Assembly (NCBI GenBank): GCA_947460275.1
Contig: CANHHZ010000096.1
Span: 1 to 7,385 of the forward strand
From: Sphingobacteriaceae bacterium
Lineage (GTDB): Bacteria; Bacteroidota; Bacteroidia; Sphingobacteriales; Sphingobacteriaceae
Direction: 5' to 3'
DNA length: 7,385 bases
Shown here: positions 1 to 6,281 of the stretch, piece by piece
Layout of the letters: every line of letters begins with the position of its first letter
Numbering within the stretch: position 1 is the stretch's first letter
Notes under the pieces: generated by a model
The model's database searches: none
Told to the model about the DNA's origin: nothing
Seen by the model: the letters and a program-made list of their open reading frames with translations, nothing else
Position numbers and translations under genes: made by a program

Positions 1-593
1 ACTCGCGGATTGCGTTTAATTTCTCTAATCAAAGTCCAATCGGCCTCGCCTTTGTAAAGCTGTGCCCTTGTTCGTCCATGTATTGTTAGTGCTTGAATGC
101 CAATGTCTTGCAATCTTTCAGCAACTTCTTCTACGTTTTTGGTATTGTCGTCCCAGCCTAGACGAGTTTTAACGGTAACCGGCAAATGCGTTGCCTTTAC
201 AACGGCTTCTGTCATTTTTACCATTTTATCGATGTCTTGTAGTAAACTTGCACCCGCGCCACGGCAAGCCACATTTTTAACCGGGCAGCCATAATTAATG
301 TCCATTAAGTCTGGTCCCGCAAGCGTGGCTATTTCTGTGGCTTCTCGCATACTTTCTATGTCGCTCCCAAAAATTTGGATACCAATTGGCCTTTCATACT
401 CGAAAATATCGAGCTTTTGTCGGCTTTTAGCCGCCGAACGAATTAATCCTTCCGAAGAAATAAATTCGGTGTACATTAAATCGGCACCGCCTTGTTTGCA
501 CACGTAGCGGAAGGGAGGATCGCTTACATCTTCCATTGGCGCCAACAATAAAGGGAACTCTCCTAAATCTATATTTCCTATCTTTACAGACAT
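1..593 (-). CDS. dusB: tRNA-dihydrouridine synthase, DusB type (N-terminal part, cut by window edge)
   Basis: This FMN enzyme reduces specific uridines in tRNA to dihydrouridine, using NADPH, in the cytoplasm. Reading the minus strand from the ATG at 593-591 gives 197 uninterrupted residues to the left edge. Visible family marks are the opening LLLAPMEDVSDPPFR (residues 16-29), which begins the TIM barrel; DINYGCP (98-104), carrying the expected catalytic Cys103; the following glycine-rich ACRGAGA (109-115); VKTRLGW (141-147) with an FMN-contacting Lys142; and IHGRTR (171-176) for flavin phosphate binding. The family is usually about 320-335 residues, so roughly 60 percent is seen and the C-terminal tRNA-binding helical domain lies outside. 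The start fits the family N-terminus and sits 31 bp downstream of a TACCTTTG box. It is divergent from the CPBP gene. DusB is the most likely subtype, but DusA/C cannot be fully excluded without the C-terminus. Confidence 0.95.
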   Translation of the reverse strand, partial: MSVKIGNIDLGEFPLLLAPMEDVSDPPFRYVCKQGGADLMYTEFISSEGLIRSAAKSRQKLDIFEYERPIGIQIFGSDIESMREATEIATLAGPDLMDINYGCPVKNVACRGAGASLLQDIDKMVKMTEAVVKATHLPVTVKTRLGWDDNTKNVEEVAERLQDIGIQALTIHGRTRAQLYKGEADWTLIREIKRNPR

Positions 594-596
594 TTT

Positions 597-604
597 TATA
601 TTTT
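597..604 (+). promoter_or_regulatory. Weak candidate -7 box for the CPBP-cdsA unit
   Basis: TATATTTT at 597-604 matches the TAnnTTTG consensus except for the last base. A TTTC lies at 574-577, exactly 19 bases upstream, where a -33 TTTG would be expected. The CPBP start is 42 bases downstream. Both half-sites carry one mismatch and the DNA is AT-rich, so this could be chance. It is the best plus-strand promoter candidate in the short divergent spacer. Confidence 0.3.
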
Positions 605-623
605 CAAAGCAAAATTAAAGATA

Positions 624-631
624 CAAAGGTA
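624..631 (-). promoter_or_regulatory. -7 promoter box (TACCTTTG) for dusB
   Basis: On the minus strand this reads TACCTTTG, an exact match to the Bacteroidota -7 element TAnnTTTG. It ends 30 bases before the dusB start codon, which would give a leader of roughly 20-25 bases. No TTTG lies at the usual 17-23 base spacing upstream: the nearest ones are at 9 and 27 bases, so the -33 half is weak or absent. The call rests on the -7 box and its position. Confidence 0.55.
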
Positions 632-646
632 CAATTATTACAAATA

Positions 647-1576
647 ATGGAGGCTATGCAAATCATTAAGGACGAAAAGAGCCCTTATGTTCAGTTTTTA
701 CTTTTGGCCATTTATGCCTTGGTTGGCGTATCTGTGTTTGCAATATTGGGTTTTGGGCTGTGTGTGGCAATTTATGGCCTCGATTTGCTAAAAGACACAA
801 GCTGGATGGCTGGTCAAACCGGACAAAACATTGGTGCTTTTAAAATTATATTGGTGGCACAGCAAATAGGGTTTTTTTTGGCGCCGGCCATTTTATTGGC
901 TATCACCGAGCGAAAAAAGCTGAATCTTTTTTATCAGTTAAAAACGCCCAAAACAACGCTTTTAGCATTGGTTTTTCTTTTGATCCTATTTTCTTTTCCA
1001 ATAATGGGTTGTGTAAACGAAATGAACCAAAAAATGGTTTTGCCCGATTTTTTAAAAGGATTAGAGGCTTGGATGAAAGCGTCTGAAGCACAATTGGCAA
1101 AAACTACCGAATCGATTTTGCGAATGAAAACGCCTATGGATTTTGTGATAAATGTTTTGATTATTGGGGCTTTTCCGGCAATTTGCGAAGAGTTTTTGTT
1201 TAGAGGAGCATTACAAAGAACCTTTTCAAGGGTGTTTAAAAACCCGCACATTGCCATCTGGGTGTCGGCAATTATATTTAGCAGCATTCACTTACAATTT
1301 TTTGGGTTTTTTCCGAGGATGCTTTTAGGCGCTGCGTTTGGTTATATTTATTTTTGGTCCGGAAGCATTTGGTATGGCGTATTTGCGCATTTTATCAATA
1401 ACAGTTTTGCGGTAGGTCTGGCTTGGTATTTCCAAAAAAACAATTTACCCATGAGCAATGCAGAAAAAACAGATTTTGCTTGGTATGGCTATTTAATTAG
1501 TGCCATATTAACCCTAATTTTGTTAAAACTTATAAAAGACCAAACCTTAAACCACCAACTTCAAAATGAAAACTAG
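647..1576 (+). CDS. CPBP-family intramembrane glutamic endopeptidase (CAAX protease / bacteriocin-processing type)
   Basis: This is a 309-residue polytopic membrane protein with the three CPBP (Abi, Rce1-like) motifs in order: EEFLFR (residues 181-186), giving the paired glutamates and arginine; FSSIH (211-215) with His215; and HFINN (248-252), the HxxxN motif. Hydrophobic segments fall near residues 15-45, 65-87, 103-122, 165-180, 200-220, 225-240, 243-260 and 278-296. Members of the family cleave peptide bonds inside the membrane; the substrate here is unknown. The start at 647 was chosen because the open frame further upstream (from 536) would overlap the beginning of dusB, and the extra residues do not resemble the family. 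An ATG at 656 is an alternative. The 3' end overlaps cdsA by 11 bp, which points to a shared transcript and coupled translation. The family call is firm; the biological role is not known. Confidence 0.88.
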   Translation: MEAMQIIKDEKSPYVQFLLLAIYALVGVSVFAILGFGLCVAIYGLDLLKDTSWMAGQTGQNIGAFKIILVAQQIGFFLAPAILLAITERKKLNLFYQLKTPKTTLLALVFLLILFSFPIMGCVNEMNQKMVLPDFLKGLEAWMKASEAQLAKTTESILRMKTPMDFVINVLIIGAFPAICEEFLFRGALQRTFSRVFKNPHIAIWVSAIIFSSIHLQFFGFFPRMLLGAAFGYIYFWSGSIWYGVFAHFINNSFAVGLAWYFQKNNLPMSNAEKTDFAWYGYLISAILTLILLKLIKDQTLNHQLQNEN

Positions 1577-2375
1577 AGCTATTACCGCTTTTTTCTTTAC
1601 CATTGTGATGCTAGGCTCTATTTTTTTAGGCGCCTACACGTTTACCGTGTTTTATTTGGTTTTGAGTATTGTTGCGCTTTTAGAGTTTTATAAGCTCATT
1701 AAAATAGGCGGAATTAGACCTCACAGAAATATTGGGATAGCAGTAGCGGCACTAATTTTTTCGTTAACTGCGGCGTATCATTTTTTTCAATTTGAATTGA
1801 AATATTTATTGCTACTTGTTCCACTCATTTTTTCGGTTTTTATCTTAGAGCTCTACAAGAAAAATAAAATTCCGTTTGCCAATATAGCTTATACATTTAC
1901 TGGCTTTATTTATGTAACTATTCCTTTTTGTTTTTTTTATTCTTTGGCTTTCTTAGCCGATTTTAACACCTATAACTTTCATTTGCCTTTGGCTTTTTTA
2001 CTGTTGCTTTGGGCTAGCGATACTGGAGCTTATTTATTTGGAATGAACTTTGGAAAACACCGATTGTTTGAGCGCCATTCTCCAAAAAAAACCTGGGAAG
2101 GGTTTTTGGGCGGATTACTTACCAGCGTATTGCTTTCTTATTTCATTTCATTAAAATTTACAGAAATAACGCCTCTTATTTGGGGCGGTATGGCGGTTAT
2201 CATTGTCTGTTTTGGCACGCTTGGCGATTTGGTTGAGTCTATGCTAAAACGCAGCCTCGACACCAAAGATTCGGGCAGTTTTTTACCTGGTCACGGAGGG
2301 TTTTTAGACCGTTTTGACGGTTTGCTTATCTCGGCCCCAGTAGTTTACGTGTTTTTGTATTTGTTGCTTAATTAG
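1566..2375 (+). CDS. cdsA: Phosphatidate cytidylyltransferase (CDP-diacylglycerol synthase)
   Basis: CdsA converts CTP and phosphatidic acid to CDP-diacylglycerol and pyrophosphate in the inner membrane. This is the branch point for phosphatidylethanolamine and the anionic phospholipids. The 269-residue product is almost entirely hydrophobic segments. It carries the complete family signature at residues 225-251: SMLKR, then KDSGSFLPGHGG, then FLDRFD, with every conserved position present. Earlier conserved pieces are ASDTGAYLFG (150-159) and SPKKTWEG (172-179), both expected around the CTP/metal site. Length is typical (about 265-285). The start codon lies inside the last codons of the CPBP gene with an 11-bp overlap and no Shine-Dalgarno, so translation probably depends on the upstream gene. 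No separate promoter box is visible before it. Confidence 0.96.
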   Translation: MKTRAITAFFFTIVMLGSIFLGAYTFTVFYLVLSIVALLEFYKLIKIGGIRPHRNIGIAVAALIFSLTAAYHFFQFELKYLLLLVPLIFSVFILELYKKNKIPFANIAYTFTGFIYVTIPFCFFYSLAFLADFNTYNFHLPLAFLLLLWASDTGAYLFGMNFGKHRLFERHSPKKTWEGFLGGLLTSVLLSYFISLKFTEITPLIWGGMAVIIVCFGTLGDLVESMLKRSLDTKDSGSFLPGHGGFLDRFDGLLISAPVVYVFLYLLLN

Positions 2376-2381
2376 TTAAGC

Positions 2382-2412
2382 GGTTGCTACTGTAACAAAA
2401 TTACAGCAAGCC
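2382..2412 (+). terminator. Weak bulged hairpin after cdsA
   Basis: CTGTAA (2390-2395) pairs with TTACAG (2401-2406) around a five-base loop. The helix can continue with TTG (2384-2386) against CAA (2407-2409) across a three-base bulge. No T-run follows directly; the nearest are short runs near 2424-2435. It may slow or end transcription after cdsA, but as an intrinsic terminator it is poor. Confidence 0.25.
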
Positions 2413-2434
2413 ATAAAAGTCTAGTTTTCTATTT

Positions 2435-2442
2435 TATATTTG
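2435..2442 (+). promoter_or_regulatory. -7 promoter box (TATATTTG) for the M14 peptidase gene
   Basis: TATATTTG is an exact TAnnTTTG match ending 24 bases before the ATG at 2467, so the expected leader is about 16-20 bases. No TTTG or close variant stands 17-23 bases upstream, so the -33 half is not recognisable. The box suggests the peptidase is transcribed separately from cdsA. Confidence 0.5.
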
Positions 2443-2466
2443 ATTTACAAACAAAACTAAAATCTT

Positions 2467-5196
2467 ATGTCAAAAATTTACCAAAGAATTATTTTAATTG
2501 TTGCCTTCTTTTTTTACCTACAATCGGCTATTGCCCAAAACATTCCTTCTCCAAAAGAACATTTTGGCTTTAACATTGGCGATGATTATCAATTGGCTAA
2601 TTTTACGCAAACCGAGGCGTATTTTAAAAAGCTTGCCGCAAGTTCGAACAGAACAAAGTTGGTAGAGATTGGAAAAACAGAAGAAGGGCGCAATCAGTTT
2701 ATGCTCATTGTTTCTTCTCCCGAAAACATCAAAAACTTGAGCAAATACAAAGAAATTGCTCAAAAAATGGCACATGCCGAAGGTTTAACCCCTGCACAAG
2801 CTAAAGCGCTTGCCGCCGAAGGTAAGGCAGTGGTTTGGATAGATGGCGGTTTACACGCTAACGAGGTTGTTGGCGCTCATCAATTGATAGAAACCGCCTA
2901 TAATTTGGTGAGTAGAACCGACAAAGAAACCACTCAAATTTTAGATAAAGTGATTGTCTTAATGACCCACGCCAACCCAGACGGGCAAGAGTTGCAAAGC
3001 GATTGGTACATGAGAGAAAAGGACCCTAAAAAACGCTCGTTAGCTGGCCTTCCTCGTTTGTACGAAAAATATGCTGGACACGACAATAACCGCGATTTCT
3101 TTATGCTCAATTTAAAAGAAACGCAAAATATGGGTCGTCAATTGTTTGTAGAATGGTTACCGCAAATTATGTACAACCACCACCAAACTGGCCCCGCGGG
3201 TACTGTTGTGGCTGGGCCGCCATACCGCGATCCATACAATTACGTTTTCGACCCAATTATTTTAACAAGCATAGATGCCGTTGGTGCTGCCATGCACAAC
3301 AGAATGAATGTTGAGGCAAAGCCGGGCTACACCCAACGTGGCGGCTCTGTTTTTTCTACGTGGTACAATGGTGGATTAAGAACAACCACCTATTTTCATA
3401 ACATGATTGGCTTGCTCACCGAAATTACGGGCAGTCCAACGCCTTCAGAAATCCCGTTGGTGCCTTCGCGTTTATTGCCTAACGGCGATTCGCCAAATCC
3501 GGTTCTACCGCAAAAATGGTATTTCAAAAATTCGATAGATTACTCGGTTTCGTTAAACTATGCGGTGTTAAATTATGCACAGCGCTACAGCGATGAGTTG
3601 TTGTACAATATTTACACCATGGGGAAAAATTCTATCGAAAAAGGCAGCAAAGATACTTGGTCATTTTCGCCTAAAAAGATAGAAGCAATAAATAGGGCTT
3701 ATCAAAAAGACAATAAAGTAAACGCCACTACCCAAGCTAATGAATATAGCGGAAGAGGCGCAGGAATGCCAGTTAAATATTTAGATACGGTAATGAAAGC
3801 GCCAGAAAATAGAGATCCGAGAGGATATATTCTATCTGCCGATCAACCCGATTTTACCACGGCAATTCGGTTTTTAAATGCTTTAATCAGAACAGGTGTT
3901 TCTGTACAAAAAGCGACAGCACCATTTACGGTTTTAGGTAAAAATTATCCTGCTGGCAGTTATGTGGTAAAAACCGATCAGGCTTTCCGTCCGCATGTTT
4001 TGGATATGTTTGAACCACAAGACCATCCAAACGATTTTAAATACGAAGGAGGCCCGCCTGTGGCGCCTTACGACGCGGCAGGTTGGACGTTGGCTTATTT
4101 AATGAACGTAAAGTTTGACAGGATATTGGATAAATTTGATGGTCCTTTTGAAAAACTGGCTTATGGGGAATTGTTGAAACCTAACCCAACAGCATTGCCA
4201 AACGGTAGCGGATACACTTTAAGCGCCACCACAAACGAAAGTTTTTTGGCGGTAAACGAGTTGTTAAAAGGGGGCGCGGAGGTTTTCAGAAATCCTGCTG
4301 ATGGTTCATTTTATGTTCCAGCATCAGCTAAAGTAAAGAGTATTTTAGACAAGGCCGAACATGGTTTTGGCATGAGAATTACCGCCGCACAAAAACCAGC
4401 TAATGCGATAAAAATTTCGGCTTCACGTATTGCGCTTTGGGATACTTATGGCGGCTCTATGGATTCGGGGTGGATTCGTTTTATCATGGAACAATACCAT
4501 TTTGATGCTACAGTAATTTATCCGTCTGATATTGATGCGGGTAAATTAAAAGAGAAATACGATGTAATTGTTTTCGTTGATGGCTCTATACCGGCTTATA
4601 GCGCAACACCAGCGCCAAATAGAGGAGGTGTTGTTGCGACACCTGCAGAAAACATTCCGTCAGAGTACAGAAACAGGTTAGGAAGAATTACGCAAGATAA
4701 ATCTATTCCTCAGCTTAAAGCCTTTTTAGAAGCGGGCGGCGAAATTGTGGCCATTGGTACTGCAACAAATTTAGCAGCACACTTGAATCTTCCTGTTCGC
4801 AATGCGTTGGTAGAAATAGTAAACAGCGTTGAGCGTAGGCTGCCAGCCGAAAAATATTATGTGCCCGGAAGCGTGCTTAGCGTGGCTGTAGACACCAAAC
4901 AACCAGCAAGTTGGGGGTTAGAGAGCGCAACAGATGTTTATTTTGACAACAGCCCAGTATTTAAATTGAGTGCCGATGCGGTAAGCAGTGGAAAAGTTAA
5001 ACCTTTGGCTTGGTTTCCAAACGCAACACCTTTGCGCAGCGGATGGGCATGGGGCCAAAGTTATTTACAAGATGGAATTGCGGCTTTTGAAGCCAACTAC
5101 GGCAAAGGTAAATTTTATGCCTTTGGTCCAGAAATTACATTTAGGGCGCAAACACACGGTACGTTTAGGTGGATGTTTAACCAATTGTATAAATAG
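2467..5196 (+). CDS. Secreted M14-family zinc carboxypeptidase-like protein with C-terminal glutamine-amidotransferase-like domain
   Basis: This 909-residue protein begins with a Sec signal peptide: a basic start, a hydrophobic core at residues 8-19 and a likely cut after SAIA (20-23). The M14 peptidase domain covers about residues 40-380. Its zinc site shows HANE (130-133), the HxxE pair, and His238 or His239 in YNHHQTGP as the third ligand. NNRD (207-210) matches the Asn-Arg substrate-binding pair, and Glu319 in LLTEITG fits the general base. All catalytic positions therefore appear intact. Residues about 420-640 are a less recognisable middle region. Residues about 652-895 resemble the class I glutamine amidotransferase-like fold: ASRIALWDTYGG, then YDVIVFVDG, then GGEIVAIGTATNLAAHL, with no cysteine nucleophile, so this part is probably not an active amidotransferase. 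No cysteine occurs anywhere in the protein. The C-terminus lacks an obvious type IX sorting domain. Substrate is unknown; a role in peptide scavenging or envelope peptide trimming is inference. Confidence 0.9.
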   Translation: MSKIYQRIILIVAFFFYLQSAIAQNIPSPKEHFGFNIGDDYQLANFTQTEAYFKKLAASSNRTKLVEIGKTEEGRNQFMLIVSSPENIKNLSKYKEIAQKMAHAEGLTPAQAKALAAEGKAVVWIDGGLHANEVVGAHQLIETAYNLVSRTDKETTQILDKVIVLMTHANPDGQELQSDWYMREKDPKKRSLAGLPRLYEKYAGHDNNRDFFMLNLKETQNMGRQLFVEWLPQIMYNHHQTGPAGTVVAGPPYRDPYNYVFDPIILTSIDAVGAAMHNRMNVEAKPGYTQRGGSVFSTWYNGGLRTTTYFHNMIGLLTEITGSPTPSEIPLVPSRLLPNGDSPNPVLPQKWYFKNSIDYSVSLNYAVLNYAQRYSDELLYNIYTMGKNSIEKGSKDTWSFSPKKIEAINRAYQKDNKVNATTQANEYSGRGAGMPVKYLDTVMKAPENRDPRGYILSADQPDFTTAIRFLNALIRTGVSVQKATAPFTVLGKNYPAGSYVVKTDQAFRPHVLDMFEPQDHPNDFKYEGGPPVAPYDAAGWTLAYLMNVKFDRILDKFDGPFEKLAYGELLKPNPTALPNGSGYTLSATTNESFLAVNELLKGGAEVFRNPADGSFYVPASAKVKSILDKAEHGFGMRITAAQKPANAIKISASRIALWDTYGGSMDSGWIRFIMEQYHFDATVIYPSDIDAGKLKEKYDVIVFVDGSIPAYSATPAPNRGGVVATPAENIPSEYRNRLGRITQDKSIPQLKAFLEAGGEIVAIGTATNLAAHLNLPVRNALVEIVNSVERRLPAEKYYVPGSVLSVAVDTKQPASWGLESATDVYFDNSPVFKLSADAVSSGKVKPLAWFPNATPLRSGWAWGQSYLQDGIAAFEANYGKGKFYAFGPEITFRAQTHGTFRWMFNQLYK

Positions 5197-5222
5197 GAAA
5201 AAATATCCCAACTAAAAATGTT

Positions 5223-5260
5223 TAAATCCTCGGTCTAAATTGACCGAGGATTTACTTTTT
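5223..5260 (+). terminator. Intrinsic terminator after the M14 peptidase gene
   Basis: A perfect 13-bp stem (5223-5235 with 5242-5254) encloses the six-base loop TAAATT. The GC-rich core is CCTCGGTC/GACCGAGG. The stem is followed by CTTTTT at 5255-5260. It lies 27 bases after the peptidase stop codon. The same T-rich flank overlaps the place where the -33 element of the next promoter would be. Confidence 0.88.
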
Positions 5261-5284
5261 AAAAACATAAAGCATTTACCTTTG
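5251..5284 (+). promoter_or_regulatory. Promoter of the dsbA-like gene, -7 box four bases from the ATG
   Basis: TACCTTTG at 5277-5284 is an exact Bacteroidota -7 box. TTTA at 5251-5254, 22 bases upstream, matches three of four bases of the -33 TTTG and lies inside the allowed spacing; it also forms the end of the terminator stem. The ATG begins at 5289, so a start site at the usual 5-8 bases after the -7 box would fall on or just after the start codon. Confidence 0.6.
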
Positions 5285-5288
5285 TGAT

Positions 5289-5930
5289 ATGAAAATTGAA
5301 ATTTGGTCGGACGTAATGTGTCCTTTTTGTTATATCGGTAAAAGACATTTAGAAAAAGCAATGGCGCTTTTACCCTTTAAAAACGAAATTGAAATAGAAT
5401 GGAAAAGCTATCAGCTTAATCCCGATTATCACAATACCGATAACGAAAGTTTACTCGACTACTTGGCCCGAAATAAAGGAATGTCTGTTGAACAAGCTAA
5501 ACAACTTACCGACAGCGTGACTCAAATGGCTAAAAATGTAGATTTGGAGCTTGATTTTGCCAAAAGCATACCTGCAAATTCTTTTAATGCACACCGCTTG
5601 CTGCACCTTGCTAAATCAAAAAACCTGCAAGATGAAGCCGAAGAAGCCTTGTTTTACGCACATTTTGTAGAAGGAAACGATGTTGCTCAAAACGAAATTT
5701 TATTGATTATTGGCGAAAAAATAGGCTTAATAGCAAGTGATGTTGAGAAGCTTTTGCAAGGCGAAGAATTTAGCCATCAAGTTAGGTACGATATTTACGA
5801 AAGTCAGCAAATTGGCGTAAGGGGTGTTCCGTTTTTTTTGTTGGATGGCAAGTATGGCTTATCTGGCGCACAGCCTATTCAAACTTTTGTAGAGGCCATA
5901 ACACAAGCGTATAACGAAAAAACGGTTTAA
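5289..5930 (+). CDS. DsbA-family (FrnE-like) thiol-disulfide oxidoreductase, cytoplasmic
   Basis: This 213-residue thioredoxin-fold protein has an inserted helical domain, close to the usual 205-240 residues of FrnE-like proteins. It opens directly with strand 1 and the redox motif CPFC (Cys11 and Cys14) in SDVMCPFCYIGK, the typical FrnE form. The helical insert is at about residues 55-155 and contains the conserved NAHR (100-103). The cis-proline loop is GVRGVPFFLLDG, with Pro181 next to FF. There is no signal peptide, so it should act in the cytoplasm, unlike periplasmic DsbA. FrnE members have been linked to oxidative stress tolerance and to polyketide biosynthesis; 2-hydroxychromene-2-carboxylate isomerase is a related fold, but that family lacks the CxxC seen here. 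Only the two motif cysteines occur. The next Met (residue 10) lies directly before the CPFC motif, so the start at 5289 is secure. Confidence 0.9.
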   Translation: MKIEIWSDVMCPFCYIGKRHLEKAMALLPFKNEIEIEWKSYQLNPDYHNTDNESLLDYLARNKGMSVEQAKQLTDSVTQMAKNVDLELDFAKSIPANSFNAHRLLHLAKSKNLQDEAEEALFYAHFVEGNDVAQNEILLIIGEKIGLIASDVEKLLQGEEFSHQVRYDIYESQQIGVRGVPFFLLDGKYGLSGAQPIQTFVEAITQAYNEKTV

Positions 5931-6037
5931 GAGATGGCGACAAGCCGCGGCCGACATTCACTTAAAAAAACGAATCGTAATGATTTAGCAAGGCGCACAA
6001 CCCTTTTTTAATAAATGCAAAGGCTTTAACTTATTAC
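5931..6037. other. Convergent intergenic spacer with no strong terminator
   Basis: These 107 bases lie between the 3' ends of the dsbA-like gene and the DUF3820 gene. They hold a GC-rich 8-bp palindrome GCCGCGGC (5944-5951), an A-run (5964-5970) and a T-run (6004-6009). The A- and T-runs can pair as TTAAAAAA/TTTTTTAA, but only around a 34-base loop. On the minus strand a tiny AATC/GATT hairpin precedes seven Ts. None of this is a convincing intrinsic terminator for either gene, although the A-run/T-run arrangement recalls a bidirectional one. Confidence 0.4.
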
Positions 6038-6250
6038 TTACAACTTTTTAAGCGGCTGTAATAAATACTCTAAACCGTTAAGTTTAATCTCGTACATGGT
6101 GGCCAACAAATGGCCTAATTTATTTTCGGGAAATCCTTGACTATGAAACCAAACCAAATACGTTTCGGGCAAACTTGCAATAAGCCACCCTTTGTACTTG
6201 CCAAAAGGCATTTTCATGGTCACCAAGTCTTTTAATATTTCTGGATTCAT
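6038..6250 (-). CDS. DUF3820 family small protein
   Basis: This 70-residue protein has the DUF3820 pattern along its whole length: MPFGKYKGWLIASLPETY (residues 14-31), then WFHSQGFP (34-41), then LGHLLATMYEIKLNGLEYLL (45-64). Pfam has described the family as a putative quorum-sensing-regulated virulence factor, but its biochemical role is unknown. It has no signal peptide or membrane segment and is probably cytoplasmic. The start at 6250 is fixed at its upper limit because an in-frame TAA (6253-6251) stands directly before the ATG. It lies 31 bases after the mfd stop on the same strand, without a promoter box or hairpin between, so cotranscription with mfd is likely. Family recognition is from memory of the motif; function is not claimed. 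Confidence 0.85.
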   Translation of the reverse strand: MNPEILKDLVTMKMPFGKYKGWLIASLPETYLVWFHSQGFPENKLGHLLATMYEIKLNGLEYLLQPLKKL

Positions 6251-6281
6251 TTATCGAGAATTTAAACTTATAATTTACAAC

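Noticed and set aside
97..507. Two plus-strand open frames (97-294 and 298-507)
   Set aside because: They lie antisense to a clearly conserved dusB frame and show no recognisable domain.
536..646. Upstream extension of the CPBP reading frame to an ATG at 536
   Set aside because: It would overlap the first 19 codons of dusB on the other strand, and the added 37 residues do not look like a CPBP N-terminus. The ATG at 647 gives a normal-length protein.
649..653. GGAGG as a Shine-Dalgarno for an ATG at 656
   Set aside because: It is only two bases from that ATG, too close to work, and the other genes here lack Shine-Dalgarno sequences.
903..1287. Minus-strand open frames inside the CPBP gene
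   Set aside because: Shadows of the real gene; the catalytic CPBP motifs are all on the plus strand.
4988..5215. Plus-strand open frame overlapping the end of the M14 gene
   Set aside because: It is out of frame with the conserved peptidase product and has no family resemblance or start signal.
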